Under the pieces are notes generated by a model, which was not told where the DNA came from, did not search any database, and saw only the letters and a program-made list of their open reading frames with translations. A program made the translations under genes and the position numbers. Positions 40,530 through 52,086 of a stretch of 64,000 nucleotides of DNA are shown here, piece after piece. The first letter of the stretch is position 1, and every line of letters begins with the position of its first letter. This DNA comes from Fomitopsis serialis (lineage: Eukaryota; Basidiomycota; Agaricomycetes; Polyporales; Fomitopsidaceae), in the NCBI RefSeq assembly GCF_022376445.1, contig NW_025955086.1, positions 1-64,000 of the forward strand, written 5' to 3'.

Positions 40530-43360
40530 ATGAGGATGTCTCACATCGCCATCCACAAAGAGAATGGTGGCACCGACCGTAAGATCACCAACTTGAACTC
40601 CTACGATATTGATGTGGCGGCACAGCTGGCTGCTGGGATCGACGTTCCTCTAGATCCTGCGAAGGCAAACCGAGTCAAGTGAGTACTAGTGTCTTGTCTT
40701 CCATGTCGGTCCATGCATTTGACACCCCACGCAGGCGGAAGATCGATCTCCACATCCTCCCGCTCATGTGCCGTGAGTATTCCTCGTAGACACATATTAC
40801 TCAGAAGTGCTAATACTCTCCAGTAATTTACTTGTACGTGCTATGCAGCCCAGGAATACTGCGTGCATCTGACGCACCACACCAGAATACAGTTTGCAGA
40901 CAAAATCACCCTCGGACAGTCTGCGGTCTTAGGTATCCTGTACGTCCACCGCCTCCTCTCCATCTTCTCTATGTGTTCTGGATATACTTTGTTGAACGAA
41001 TCAAAACAATTGCTGTCCCTAACACGCGCAACTTTTGGTGTACCCGTGCTACGAAGAAGCACGAAGCCAGGAAGTTGTATCCCAGCCCATTGGTGTAGCA
41101 CCCGGTACCGCGCGCGAAACTCGCCCTACCGTGTATGAGAGGGTTGCGCTACGTGTTGCAGGTGTCCCCGTCTCGCGTTCGGAGAGAACATTGGGTGTAC
41201 TCAGTGACGATACCAATGTCCGCAGAGCCTTCGTGGCGAAAGTTTGCTTCGCATGCTACTCTTCGAATCGACGCTGGATGGAAGTCGTACACTCCGGTGT
41301 TTGTCTTCCCCATGATGTGTATACACGGAAGGCTTAGTACATCGCCAGTTGGTCTGTGGACGGCCGTTGGCTGTCGCCCAGCGCTGTTTCCCGTAGATCA
41401 ACTGCTCGTGCCAGTGTGTCCTTGTCCAATACCAAAGTGCGACCAATGACAGCACATACATCTCCGGAACATAGCGTCAGGAGAACAGGATCCCCCCCTC
41501 CCACACAACGCCACATACAGCCAACTAATCTCCCGCCCCCGCAGGAAAGACGCGCACCTTGAACAAAACCAATTTGACTGGCTCAGCACCGTCTTCTACC
41601 TCTCGTTCCTCGCCTTTCAGCTCCCGCAAAGCTACGCGCTCCAGCGGTTCCCTGTCGGCAAGTGGGTCAGCGTGAACATCCTCGTCTGGTCCATCGCGCT
41701 CCTCTGCCACGCCGCCGCGAAGAGCTTCCGTACCCTCCTTGTGTGCCGCTTCTTTTTGGGCATCGCGGAGGGCGCGATCACGCCAGGCTTCATGATCGTC
41801 ACGTCGATGTTCTATACGCGCGCGGAGCAGATGAGGCGGGTGGGGTATTGGTGTGAGTGTTATTTGGCTTTGAATGGTGGTTGGATGCTGATGTGAGCTG
41901 GACAGTCTTGATGAACGGCACGGCGATCATCTTGCTTGGCCTTGTCGCGTACGGGACGCTGCACATCTCGCACGGCGCACTTGATCCCTGGCAATGGTCA
42001 GTCCCCTCGTCCCTACTCTCTTCCCTCATCGCCAGGCCTATGCTAACACACTCCCCCCCACCCCCGCAGGCTGATGATAATCACGGGGCTGATCACGTTC
42101 GTCGCCGCGATCCTCTTCTGGTTCTTCTTCCCCGACTCGCCCGCGACGGCGCGCTTCCTGACGCAACCGGAGAAGACTGTCGCCATCGAGCGCATCAAGG
42201 CGAATCAGGCAGGCGTCGAGAACAAGCACTTCAAGCGCGAGCAGGTCGTCGAGGTGTTCAAGGACCCGAAGACGTACCTCTTCTTCTTCTTCGCGGCCAT
42301 CTCGAATGTCACGAACTCGGTGCGCGGGTGGTGTCTCTTATCGGTGCATGGGTGATGTTACTGATGGCTGTTTGTGTGGCAGCTGAGCAACCAGCGCCAG
42401 ATCATCGTCGCGGAGTTCGGGTTCTCCGCGATCGACACGACGCTGCTTGGGTGTGTGGACGGCCTCTTTGAGAGTACGTGCATCGTCGATCTCTCCCCGT
42501 CTGTCTGGCGACGCTCACCACGCCCGTGCACAGTCATTTGGATCTTCGTCGGCACGATGGGCGCGTCGTACTGGCCGCACGGGCGCGCGTACATGTGTGC
42601 GCTGCACTACCTCGTCGCGATTTTCGGCGCGATCCTTGTCACGACTCTGCCGTGGTCGGACAAGGTGGGCTTGTTGTTCTCGTATTGGATTGCAAGTGAG
42701 TGTTTGGTTTTTGCTGTCTGGTGTTCGCTCGTCCCCTCTCGAGGGTGGTATCTCTGTGATTTCGTGGTGTGTTTCATCTGCGAATCTGTTTCATTTGTTA
42801 CCCCTTCTCCATTCCATCCGTCAGACCTGCCCTTCGTCCCGCCACCTTCCATCGCTCGTCCTCGCTCAGTCATACTGACCACCTCTTCTAGTCAGCTACA
42901 TCGCGCCCTTCGTGATCTTCCTATCCTGGGTCGGCAACGTCACTGCGGGGCACACCAAGCGCGTGACAACGAATGCGATCGTCATGGTTGGGTACGCCAT
43001 AGGGAACACCGTCGGGCCGCAGTACTGGCAGCTGCGGTACGACCCGCGCAACCGTGTCCCATGGGCAATCCTCGCAGCATGCTGGGCTGCGTCCATGCTC
43101 ATCCTCCTCGCGGCGCGCTTCTACCTCGCGCGCGAGAACTGGAGGCGAGAGCGCGAGCTGAGGGACACGGCGTATGATGAGGCGTACGTTGTGGACGAGA
43201 AGGGCGAGGAGAAGAGGGTGGACAGAGTGCGTTTTCTTCTTGTTCAAGGCTTATCCCTGTTGGCTGTGGGAGCTGACTCGGATTGTATGATGCGAATGCG
43301 ATGTAGGCATTCTTGGATCTTACCGACATACAAAACCGGGAATTCAGATACACGCTGTAG
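40530..43360 (+). CDS. Major-facilitator permease, DAL5/allantoate type
   Basis: A multi-exon gene; start ATG at 40530 (a second in-frame ATG follows at 40536). Words in order: TNLNSYDIDVAAQLAAG, RKIDLHILPLMC, FADKITLGQSAVLGILKDAH, LEQNQFDWLSTVFYLSFLAF, ALQRFPVGKWVSVNILVWSI, RFFLGIAEGAITPGFMIVTS, MFYTRAEQMRRVGYW, FLMNGTAIILLGLVAYGTLH, WLMIITGLITFVAAILFWFF, FPDSPATARFLT, GVENKHFKREQVVEVFKDPK, LSNQRQIIVAEFGFSAIDTT, SWVGNVTAGHTKRVTTNAIV and PRNRVPWAILAACW. The final exon ends DIQNREFRYTL at 43360. This is the anion-cation symporter group with about 12 membrane helices; in fungi such proteins import allantoate, nicotinate, small carboxylates and similar solutes. The substrate cannot be told. No break was seen, but the intron at 40940-41544 is 605 bases against 50-110 for the others. 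Confidence 0.88.
40940..41544 (+). other. Oversized 605-bp intron in the permease gene
   Basis: Donor CT|gtacgtcc after LGI, acceptor cccgcag|GAAAGACGC. The codon CT|G joins LGI-L-KDAHLEQ in frame. The content is not recognised: a 100-codon frame at 41035-41337 has no family signature. It is probably an insertion or an expanded intron. Confidence 0.5.
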
Positions 43361-45020
43361 GGGCCGCGAGATGGGTGCATATGCAGGGAGGATCTTGATG
43401 CCAACTCGGTAGGCATGTATCGTATTTGCTTGAGAGACGATCGTGCATTGGAAGCGTCCATGTGATGACTACTTATTGAATGAGCTTGGGGCTGAATAAT
43501 CCAGGATACTCATGTAGAATGGAATGTATAGTGTGCATTGGTCTTGGAATTTACCCATGGACTATGTGCGGGGCCTGTTCCACTATCATGCAGAAATGAA
43601 TGCCATTCGTCCTGACTGTGCATTATTATTATTTGTCTTGCTGTAGTATGCCCCAGGTCGAGGAGAGGCTCAGGCTTAATCAGACAACCAGTGCTGATTC
43701 TTTGTTGCGATTCCTCATGGAGGTGCGGACCTAATAGTAGTATGTGATGGGAGGAACAGCTTTATACAGGTACTCTTGCTGGACTTAAATTCGTCCTCAG
43801 CTCATTTTTGTCCCTTGTAGGGACAATTCGCACTCTGGAGTCTGGCTACGGCCACCCCGAGGTCGGGCGTTTCACACCATGGGACATGCCTTTACCACTT
43901 GTTGCTTCATGTCTCGCCGATATGTCTCCTCGTTCCCCGCCTAGCTCGCTCTACAAGCTCACCATATAAGCTCAGCAACTCTAGAGTCTACACACCACAA
44001 TTTTACTCACTAGTTCGGGGTTGATGTTTTCGCATTTCCGCGCCACCTTGCACAGCGCATCTTTCGTTTTCTTGTACCCTGGCTAGCTTGTGAAATCATC
44101 ATATTCTTCGCTCGGCCACCACAATTCTCGACTGGCACTGTACGTGTCAATATCGACCTGCTAGTAGTAGAGGCCGGCTCAGGGTGTAGGCGCCCAATCC
44201 TATGTAAACTGCGTCTACTTCAGCTCGTCCGAATAAAGGCTCGGACAAGTTCAATGATGTTCATTGCATCGAGCCTATGGAGAATCAAGAAAGACACTGC
44301 GTCTGAATCGCCAATGCAGCCAGGATTTGCTTCCGAACGGGCTGCAGCCTGTGAGCACCACCGGAGCGGCGCTTGTTCAATCGACAGGTCGGGGACCGCG
44401 TGAACTCAGACCACATCAACCTTACTGTTACTCTACATCGCTGTCGACGCGACTACCCTCTTGTCGCATGACGCACGACAGGGCGGTCTGAATGTGTGTA
44501 CTACACTCACTACTTCGTCCTTTACTCTACTCACAACTGGCGGCGTCTCGCCGGACAGCTGCACGCTGTGCATGTACACTACCTCCCGCCGTGCAAGTTC
44601 CATACTCCCACGACGGCGCCCACTGCATCTCAAGGAGCACCGTATGGAGCGCGCAGAGATTCGCAACCGGCTCGCGGATGACCACGCGGTGGCCACGCGT
44701 TGGCCGTTGGACGTCTCTCTCTACAGTCACTCGCCTATCTCCGTCACTCCGCTCTCTACCTTCACCTCCGCATGCCCGTCCGCGTCGTCCAGCGAATGTT
44801 CCGAATGTTCGCGCCCCCGAGCCAAGACGGCAGCAGACAAGGCAAGATTTGCATCGCCTATGGTCAGCACTGCCACCGCACACCCACCCTACCTCTTCAT
44901 CGCGCACCGGACGCGCGATGAGCCTGTCGTCTGCAAGTGATATGCCGGTCAGTACCTCGCTATTTCACAGCTATGCAGAATTGCAAATCACTGATGCTCG
45001 CCCAGCCCACATACAGGCGT
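43361..45020. other. No gene recognised
   Basis: The sequence 43400-44250 is AT-richer and holds only short frames. From 44460 to 45020 overlapping frames on both strands are open (up to 177 codons) but carry no family words. Confidence 0.4.
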
Positions 45021-46290
45021 GCTGATTGAGGAACTGCAAGGAACACGTTGGTCAGTACTTACTTCTCCTTAGTCAGGAAGCAAACGATTCACTACTGACC
45101 GATGCTCGTGAACAGTCCAGAGCTAAGCATGATACCTCGATCACGTATGGGGGGCTCGCGAATGACCGCGGCGACGTCGCAATCTTACGCCCCGCTCCTG
45201 CATCGAGGCCGCATCCCCGCATCCCCGGCGGCCCGTTGGCGCCACTGGGTCACGATGGGATCGTTCCTGCACACCCGGCTCGAATGCGTGCCTGGCCAGG
45301 TCGTCCCTCACCGTCACGCACAGCGTCCTCAGGCTCAATCCCAACGCCCACCCGGAAGCATGGACTACGACCGGCGATCTGCTGAGTCCTCCTTCTACAG
45401 CCTTCTACAGCGCGCCAGTCGACCGATGCGCTTCATGCGTCGCCCTTCGCCCGACCCTCCCCCTCCGCCGCGGAACCCGATTCACGTGTTGAGGGCGGGA
45501 CCCTCCCGTGCAAGTCTGTGACTGTTTATTCTGGCAGATGAGGCACTGTCAGGCGATCCTCCTCGCGCGGGGGCGCGGACGTGCCCAGGCCTTCCGAGAA
45601 AGATGACGAAGACGAAGACGACATCGTCCCTGTGCTTCAGCGCAATCTGCGGCCATTAGCCTCGAGGACCAAGTTCCAGCACTACGGTCGGCCGGATCAT
45701 GTCCTCGTCAACAGGACAAGCAGATCGTCGAGTTCATGACCGTGACAACTTTCCGCGGTCTAACTTAGTGTGCGCGGTCGACACCAATGGTGCCATTGTC
45801 GGCTTCAGGTGTTCTCTTCGCTCAGCAACTCGAGTGCAACTGTGCACGTGTCGTGAGGATCTACATTGCCTTCCTGCCTACATCGAGTTATCTTCTGTGT
45901 CCTAGCTTGGGCACATCTCCCTGCAGCCCTCATCTCACATCTCGCGCGGCTGGCCAATTGTAGGGCTTCCAGTTGTGGGGCTTCGACGAGAAGAGCGGCA
46001 TCGTGCCGACGTCCCACCGCGACGACAGCCAGCTCCCAGGATATCCCTCCTCTCCGATATACAACGCCTCCTCTCAATCAGACCATATTACTACCTCACT
46101 CTTACTCACAGAACCCCGCACGACATGGACTGCGGTGGCGATCTGCAATCCCCTCCTACGGCGCGCGCAAGTCGGCGATGCGTCTACCTCGCATACAGCC
46201 CGAACCGCATGTAACATTTCGTTCTTCTCAGCGGGGACGGAGGCGACTGTTTTTGGACAGGACACTGGGTAAGCCCGTGTGATTGAAGAC
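45021..46290 (+). pseudogene. Possible decayed spliced gene, unassigned
   Basis: Separate frames look protein-like: MDYDRRSAESSFYSLLQRAS and RPMRFMRRPSPDPPPPPRNP at about 45361-45480, an acidic EKDDEDEDDIVPVLQRNLRP near 45600, and WGFDEKSGIVPTSHRDDSQL then PGYPSSPIYN near 45973-46075. They lie in different frames with stops between, without consistent splice sites. They may be exons of one large membrane or signalling protein, but I cannot identify it. Confidence 0.25.
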
Positions 46291-46339
46291 AGTTGAAGAG
46301 ACGTGCCTGGGCTGATGGAAACTGTGTCGCAGCTAAGGA

Positions 46340-46640
46340 CCCCCGAGACGACCCGAAAATCCTTGTCCGGACAGGTGGCACCGATATGCCCGGAAATCAA
46401 CCTACCCTCCCCGCCCAAAAGAGGCTGATCCTGTCCAGACCGCTGGGACTTGCACGTATGCTCATGACTCTAAACTCACATGTCTGGGCAGCCGACTGGC
46501 CTCGCTATACCTGGCTGTGCCATGTCCGGACGCTGTGACTAGCATTTTCTATGCTGCAGCCTCGTTTGTCCGGTTTCTGACGAATCCTAAACGGCCGAAG
46601 AGGGTGTCTCGTGTCCGGATTCCGACCTAGCCTCCTGAGG
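46340..46640 (+). repeat. GTCCGGAC-rich repeat segment
   Basis: TGTCCGGA words and relatives recur at about 46367, 46431, 46523, 46569 and 46613 (tgtccggac, tgtccagac, tgtccggat). The same motif type is found in the oversized intron at 36794-37605. It may be subterminal sequence of a DNA transposon. Confidence 0.35.
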
Positions 46641-49426
46641 GTAAACCCGGGGTCCTCGCAGCTATGCAGCTATCGCCGAGTGCCTTCGCCGGTGCCGCAC
46701 GTGTCGGAGGACGAGCCATTCATGCCGAAAGATGTGGGGCTAGTGACAGGCCCAGCCCGTTCAGAAACGAAGAAACCTGAGATGCAGGACATGAGGTCGT
46801 CGGCCAGAGATTCGCGTCGTTTGAGAACTGCTTCGGTGCGTGGGCTGCGGGCCATGATCGTGTTAGCGCTATGCATAGCGTAAGTCGCCAACTCCTCCTG
46901 AGCGGATTCTACTTGACTGGAGTTCAGTGTCCTCGCCTTTAGACAGCGAGTATTCGATGCAGCACCGCTCGGGGGCTTGCGGTCCTTCCTTGTTAGAAGT
47001 TCGGGCGAGGAGACGGACGTGTCGTAGACGCGTCCTACAGTTGAAGACTACGGTCACAAACAGACCCTAGGAGAGGATGAGGATCTGGCCCCTCCTGCTC
47101 CTACGATCACCCTCGTTCGGCGGAACGCAACATCCCAATCACGCCTATGCTCCCGCCATGCATCCGTAGAACACGCTTGACGTCCCCTGTGGGACGAGTC
47201 ACTATGGTCATCAAGTCCTTGAGAGGAACATTGGTCCCTACCGAATGAAGGCCGCCGTACACCTTAGCCCCATCCCCCCTCACACCGCGACCTCAACCAC
47301 CCCGAGAGCACTCACCATGCTTCTGCGCCTCAGCGCACACCTCCGCCTCGCGCATATCCCCGCTGCCCACGCCCAAGTTCACCACGCGCGCAGGGGACAC
47401 GCTTGGGACACGCTCTTACTTCCCGCGGCTCCGGTCCTTTGTGAGCGCGCGAGGCCGCGACCGTCGGCTGCACGCACCAAAGCTCCATCTATTCCACGGA
47501 GCCGAGTGGGAGCACGGCCGTGTCGGGCGCCTCTCGAGACGAGGCGCCCGTGGGCGCGGTGAGGCCGGGCTTGCTGCCGTCATTCAGCACGGCCGGCTAT
47601 TTCACGAGGGAGTGCCCCAGGCCGCGATGGGTCAAGAGAAGAGGGCGAGGGCTTCGGCTTTCGCAGCGTCGGACCGTGCCAAAGTGATGCTTGTTTCTTT
47701 TCGTTGGCACGCTGCTGGTGTACGGCCTGGCTGGGCTGATCTGCGCCGTCCTGATTTGGTCCAGAAGTGAGTGGGCTTCGCGAGGCCTAGCAGGTGAAAT
47801 AATCTGACAATGGGTGACGTTATAGCGCACGATCGGCTGGTGCCCGCCGCTCAGGCGGTTCATCCTCTAGGACTCCCTATATGAAGGCTCGCGCTCAGCT
47901 GTCATCTCATGTGTCGAAGTAGGCTACAGGTAGTCATTTTTATGTATGACGGCCCCATCGCATCTGCCGTTTAATGTATGAAGGTGGCGCCCTGCTGTCT
48001 AACGTATGCTCTGCCGTCTAATGTATAAGTTAGGACTCTGCCATCTAACCCGACAAACACTCGCAAGCCGCAGATGGGCGCCTTACCCTCCTCTCCTCCG
48101 CCCGTCTGCCACTCCTCTATCTTCGCCGCCGGGAGGCCCCTCGCCGTTGCCTTCACTACCGTGTCCGATTCGCCATAGCCGTCCCCGCTCCAAGGGTTGG
48201 CGCAGCTCACAGATCTAGCAGACAAACGTCTTGCGTTCCGGCCCACGCAGCTCCGTAGCCAGTATTATCATGCACCAGTACTGACCCGCCGTGACTGCGC
48301 TTGCAGTGTCACCGAACCTCGCTCCCTCTTGCCTTTCTTCCACCTCCCGATCAGTGCGCGCCCTCGCCCCCACCATCACCCAACATTGTGGTCGACCACG
48401 GCTCGTCATCCGCGATGGAGGCCGATGCTGATGACTATTCGTGCCGTCTCAAGATCATAGCTGCCTCCTCTCCCCGTCCTGCATCACGACACCAGGCGGG
48501 ACAATCCGCCGGCAGCCCAAGCAAGCTCTACCTACAACGCCAATGCTGCCAGCCCGCGGCGAACCATTATCACCGCTGAGCAAGAAGCCATGTCGGGCAC
48601 TGCGTCGAGCTCGTATATCCGCGGGCCCCGCGCCAGGCTGTTCCCCAGTCGAGAGCAGCACCCGAGTTCACATAGACAACTCTTCGATCATCGTAAGGAC
48701 GACCTCGTTCATTTCTCTGTCCTCGCTCGATCACAGGCATCCCCCAACGTTACCGCCAATCGTCCACATGCCCACCGCCCCACGCCCACGCCGAAGTCCT
48801 CCGGGGACTACGTCTCTGCCTCATCTACCCCCTTTCGCTTCTTGCGTACACTCCACCCTCCATTCGAACTTCGCTCTCTCATCAGCCACCATCGATTCAT
48901 CTGCCCCCTCAAGTTTGTTTGAAAACCTCAATGCACGGCGCTCAGAGGATAGCTCGTCGAGTGCAAATGCATTCTCGACGCAGCGGCAAAACTCTACCGG
49001 GCCATCACTGCACTCGAGCAGAAGATTCTGGGTGAGCAGCGCGATACGAACGGGGATGACGAGGGCGATCGGAATCCGCAAACAGCTGGTATTTTCGTCA
49101 AGGGACGCCTTAGCGGGAGGCTCGACAGGTAATGCAGCGGTGAGAGGAGGCGAAGGGAAAACGGAGAAGTGGAACCGTCTCTTGATCAATCATAAAGGGT
49201 GCACACGATTGATTTCAAGTTCCTTGCTCGCGTGCACGCTAACCGGTTTATCGACTCGCAACACCGATACACGGGATTCATATAGCGGTCAGGAATGAAC
49301 AGTAATAGTATGTAGTAGATCAATTGATATTATGATTTGCCACTGGCACTGGTCCGTTCGGTATTGAAAATCATATTGACCTAGTCTATTCTCTACACTT
49401 GGGCACAGCTATTACAGTATAGTGTA
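46641..49426. other. No gene recognised
   Basis: Only short or compositional frames. Near 47968-48050 the words ctgccgtttaatgtatg, ctgtctaacgtatg, ctgccgtctaatgtat and ctgccatctaac form a small degenerate repeat. The 285-codon frame at 48441-49298 is low in family-like content and overlaps open frames in other phases. Confidence 0.35.
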
Positions 49427-49539
49427 ATGGTAGTACGTATGCGTGGCCAACGAGCTACGGGTTTCACTCATTCTGTTCCCTTACATGTCCAGTACAGAAC
49501 GTGTTCTGCATGGGTGAAGGTAGGCAAGAGGGAGCGTGG

Positions 49540-49800
49540 GGTAGAGGGAGCGCGAGCGTGTGAGCAGGCAAGCAGGCAAATCAGTAGACAGAGAAGCGGG
49601 GTGACGGCGAGAGTGAGAACCGGCGAAAGAGCGACAACGAGCAAGAAAGCGACAACGAGCAAGAAAGCGACGACGAGCAAGAAAGCGACGGCGGGCAAGG
49701 GACGGCAAGCAGGCAGGGGATGGCAAGCGGACAAGAACGGGCGAGCAGCCGAGCGGGTAGGCAAGAGCGAGCGGGCGGGCAAGCAGCCGGTCGAGACTCG
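49540..49800 (+). repeat. Degenerate GC-rich array with an 18-bp tandem core
   Basis: At about 49627-49690 the unit gcgacaacgagcaagaaa is repeated about three and a half times, and the last copies change to gcgacggcgggcaag. Around it lie looser words such as gagcaggcaagcaggcaa and gagcgggcgggcaagcagcc, like those at 21640 and 53715. Confidence 0.65.
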
Positions 49801-49833
49801 AGAAGCCAACAGCAGGTGGGTGAGAAGCCAGCT

Positions 49834-49851
49834 TGAACGTTCAAACGTTCA
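49834..49851. repeat. tgaacgttcaaacgttca box
   Basis: An 18-base word made of two overlapping AACGTT palindromes. The identical word occurs at 54417-54434. It may be the end of a repeat unit. Confidence 0.5.
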
Positions 49852-50602
49852 GGCCTGGCGGGAAGGATGTGATGGAGGTGGCTGATCTTGGACTCGCTGA
49901 GGAGGACGAGGGGGTCAGGCCTCAGGTCTCACCTCGTCCACAGGTGGCCCGCTGACCCACATGGTTGTATCCTCGACGTCTGACTTCTGCTGTTGGTGGT
50001 TGATGTCGCGGTTTTCTCGATGCGCTGGCCTAGTGCATACAGAACACCTATCCAGAGCGTCAGTACATGCCAAGCGAGACAAATCTCGCCACGCAGCACA
50101 CGTCGCAAGTGAAAACAGACATTGTACATACATATAGGAGCGCGTGCTCAGGCCTCGGCCTCAGGGCCAAGGATCACATTTCCGAGAGTTGACGGAGGCT
50201 TTTGGCAAAGAGCGAGTAATACGAAGAGTTTGGATCACCGTCGCTGGCGACCCGTCGCGTCGGCGACGTGGCGATGTGACCTGCACGTGACGAAGTTCAG
50301 GGCAGACAACTTTTGGCCTTTGTCCGGCCGCTGTCCGACTCGGCTGTTCCAAGTTCGCGCCATCACCGGTCACCTCCCTGTGCTTGCTTGCGCCGCGCCG
50401 ACCTCCTTGCTTGCTCGTCTGTTTGCTCACACGTCTGCTCGCACTCGCCCACCCAACCTCTCGCTCATCCGCTCGTCCTTCACTCCCTCACCTACCCGCT
50501 CTCCTATTCACTCATTCGTCCCACTGGTCCGTTGGGACGTTATGACTACACTGCGGCTAATCCAAGGTATCCCCCAAGAGCAAGTCTACGCATGACAAGG
50601 CG

Positions 50603-51330
50603 ATGGCTGCGAATGTTGACCAGTTTGTTGCCATAATGGGTGCCCCATGAGTCCTTCATTTCCGCGATTCGTTTGGATGTTGCGCGAGAGTGGACCGTGC
50701 AACCCGGTTTGTCGTGGACTCATGAACACATATCCCTTTCGCTAGGAACCGCGGCGCGAAACACCTCGAGAAGTACAAGCGGCTCGACGTCGCCATCCAC
50801 ACATTTCACGGCGATCCCAATGCACTAGCGAGCGCGCAATGGAGCACCGTCTCCACCACCGAAATCAACCAGCTCTTTGATCAGTATACAGGTGCGCCTC
50901 CGCTCGCACGTCCCCTTCGGATGCCAATGTGGGATCATGACTGATACTTGACCGCGCACAGATGATAGATCTGGACTGCAATGACATGATTGCGGTTGAC
51001 GGTACATCAGGCTGCGTGGGGATCTGGGCTCGGATCCGGCGGATGTGGTCTGGCTGGCTGTGGTGTACGACCTGGTCACAAGTCGCCAAGCATGGGCGAG
51101 TGCTTGCGGAAGAACTGGGTGGACGGCTCGAAGCGGCTCAAGTGTGTGGTCCGTGCACTGGCGATGGCGAAGGACGGCAAAACTGATGGCCCGTGCTCCC
51201 GCAGCTGCAACAGCATTTCGGGGACGCAGAATCTGCCGGCGCAGCTTCGGCAGACGCTCTCGTCTGAGGACCTGGAGTACTTCACGTAGGCGTACAATCA
51301 TACGTTCAAGTTCTCGGGGCCATAGTGATA
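50603..51330 (+). pseudogene. DCN1: DCN1 (cullin-neddylation factor) pseudogene
   Basis: DCN1 proteins bind cullins and help the NEDD8 enzyme Ubc12. The start MAANVDQFVAIMGA at 50603 matches the DCN1 N-terminus. After a long presumed intron, EKYKRLDVAIHTFHGDPNAL and STTEINQLFDQYTD match the EF-hand-like lobe. An intron (gtgcgcc..gcgcacag) is still recognisable. Then NDMIAVDGT is in one frame, IRLRGDLGSDPADVVWLAVV in a second, and MGECLRKNWVDGSKRLK and SSEDLEYFT*AYNHTFKFSG in a third. A stop replaces a residue in EYFT*AYNH, at least two frameshifts are present, and the C-terminal cullin-binding part is missing. The kept intron argues for a DNA-level copy and not a retrocopy. Confidence 0.75.
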
Positions 51331-51339
51331 GCGGAGTCT

Positions 51340-52080
51340 AGGTACGTTTGTAGCTAGTCTAGCGGTGTATGGGCACGGACTTAGTAGTTCAGCATGTACA
51401 TCATCACTTGGAGCAATAGTATTGTGCGATGGGTGCTACCACTGCTACATGACGAGTGATCACGGTGGCCAATGCCGTACTTGATGTATCTTACTACACC
51501 AATTATCTCGTCGATGACAGGAATCGTAAATTACTATGGCTGTGTGACACTCATGATCAGGTGCTGGATTCCGAGGAACACTTCAGAATTCTAACGACAA
51601 GACGGTCGGTTTCAGAATGTCACGTCATTTCAACGATGCTCTGCTTGTTAGCGATTTTCGCGGCACACTACCGCGATTCCGGCGGAGTTTTCCTGATGGA
51701 ACACGACGCGGAGAAGCTCGTGCACTGGCCGTCCGCGCAGACACCCGGGTCGTCGCAATACTACTTCGTCAACCACCCGGGGAACCCGACACCCCTCAAT
51801 CCACGTAACATACTAATAACACTATAGGGGTGCATGTAAGTACACCACCGTATACGAGAGGGACAAGAGTGCATGTGGGGAGGCCCAAGTTCGGGGAGGG
51901 TCCAAGCAGCAGGCAGGCCACATTAATATTATATATGTACAACAAGAAGCGCACACAATAGGGACAGACCACCTCAGAAAGTAGAGAAGATGACAGGACC
52001 GCCTGGCGACCCGGGTCCAGGCTCGTGAGGAACCCGGAGCTTGAAGTCTAACGGAAAACAAAACAGTAAGTTCTCCGCCG
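51340..52080. other. No clear gene; a 123-codon frame of unknown value
   Basis: At 51456-51827 a plus-strand frame reads VFLMEHDAEKLVHWPSAQTP and SQYYFVNHPGNPTPLNP. The words look protein-like but match no family I know. The rest is intergenic sequence downstream of the FYVE gene. Confidence 0.3.
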
Positions 52081-52086
52081 GTGCTG

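Noticed and set aside
48441..49298. 285-codon plus-strand ORF
   Set aside because: Serine-, proline- and arginine-rich in a tract open in several frames, with no domain or splice support.
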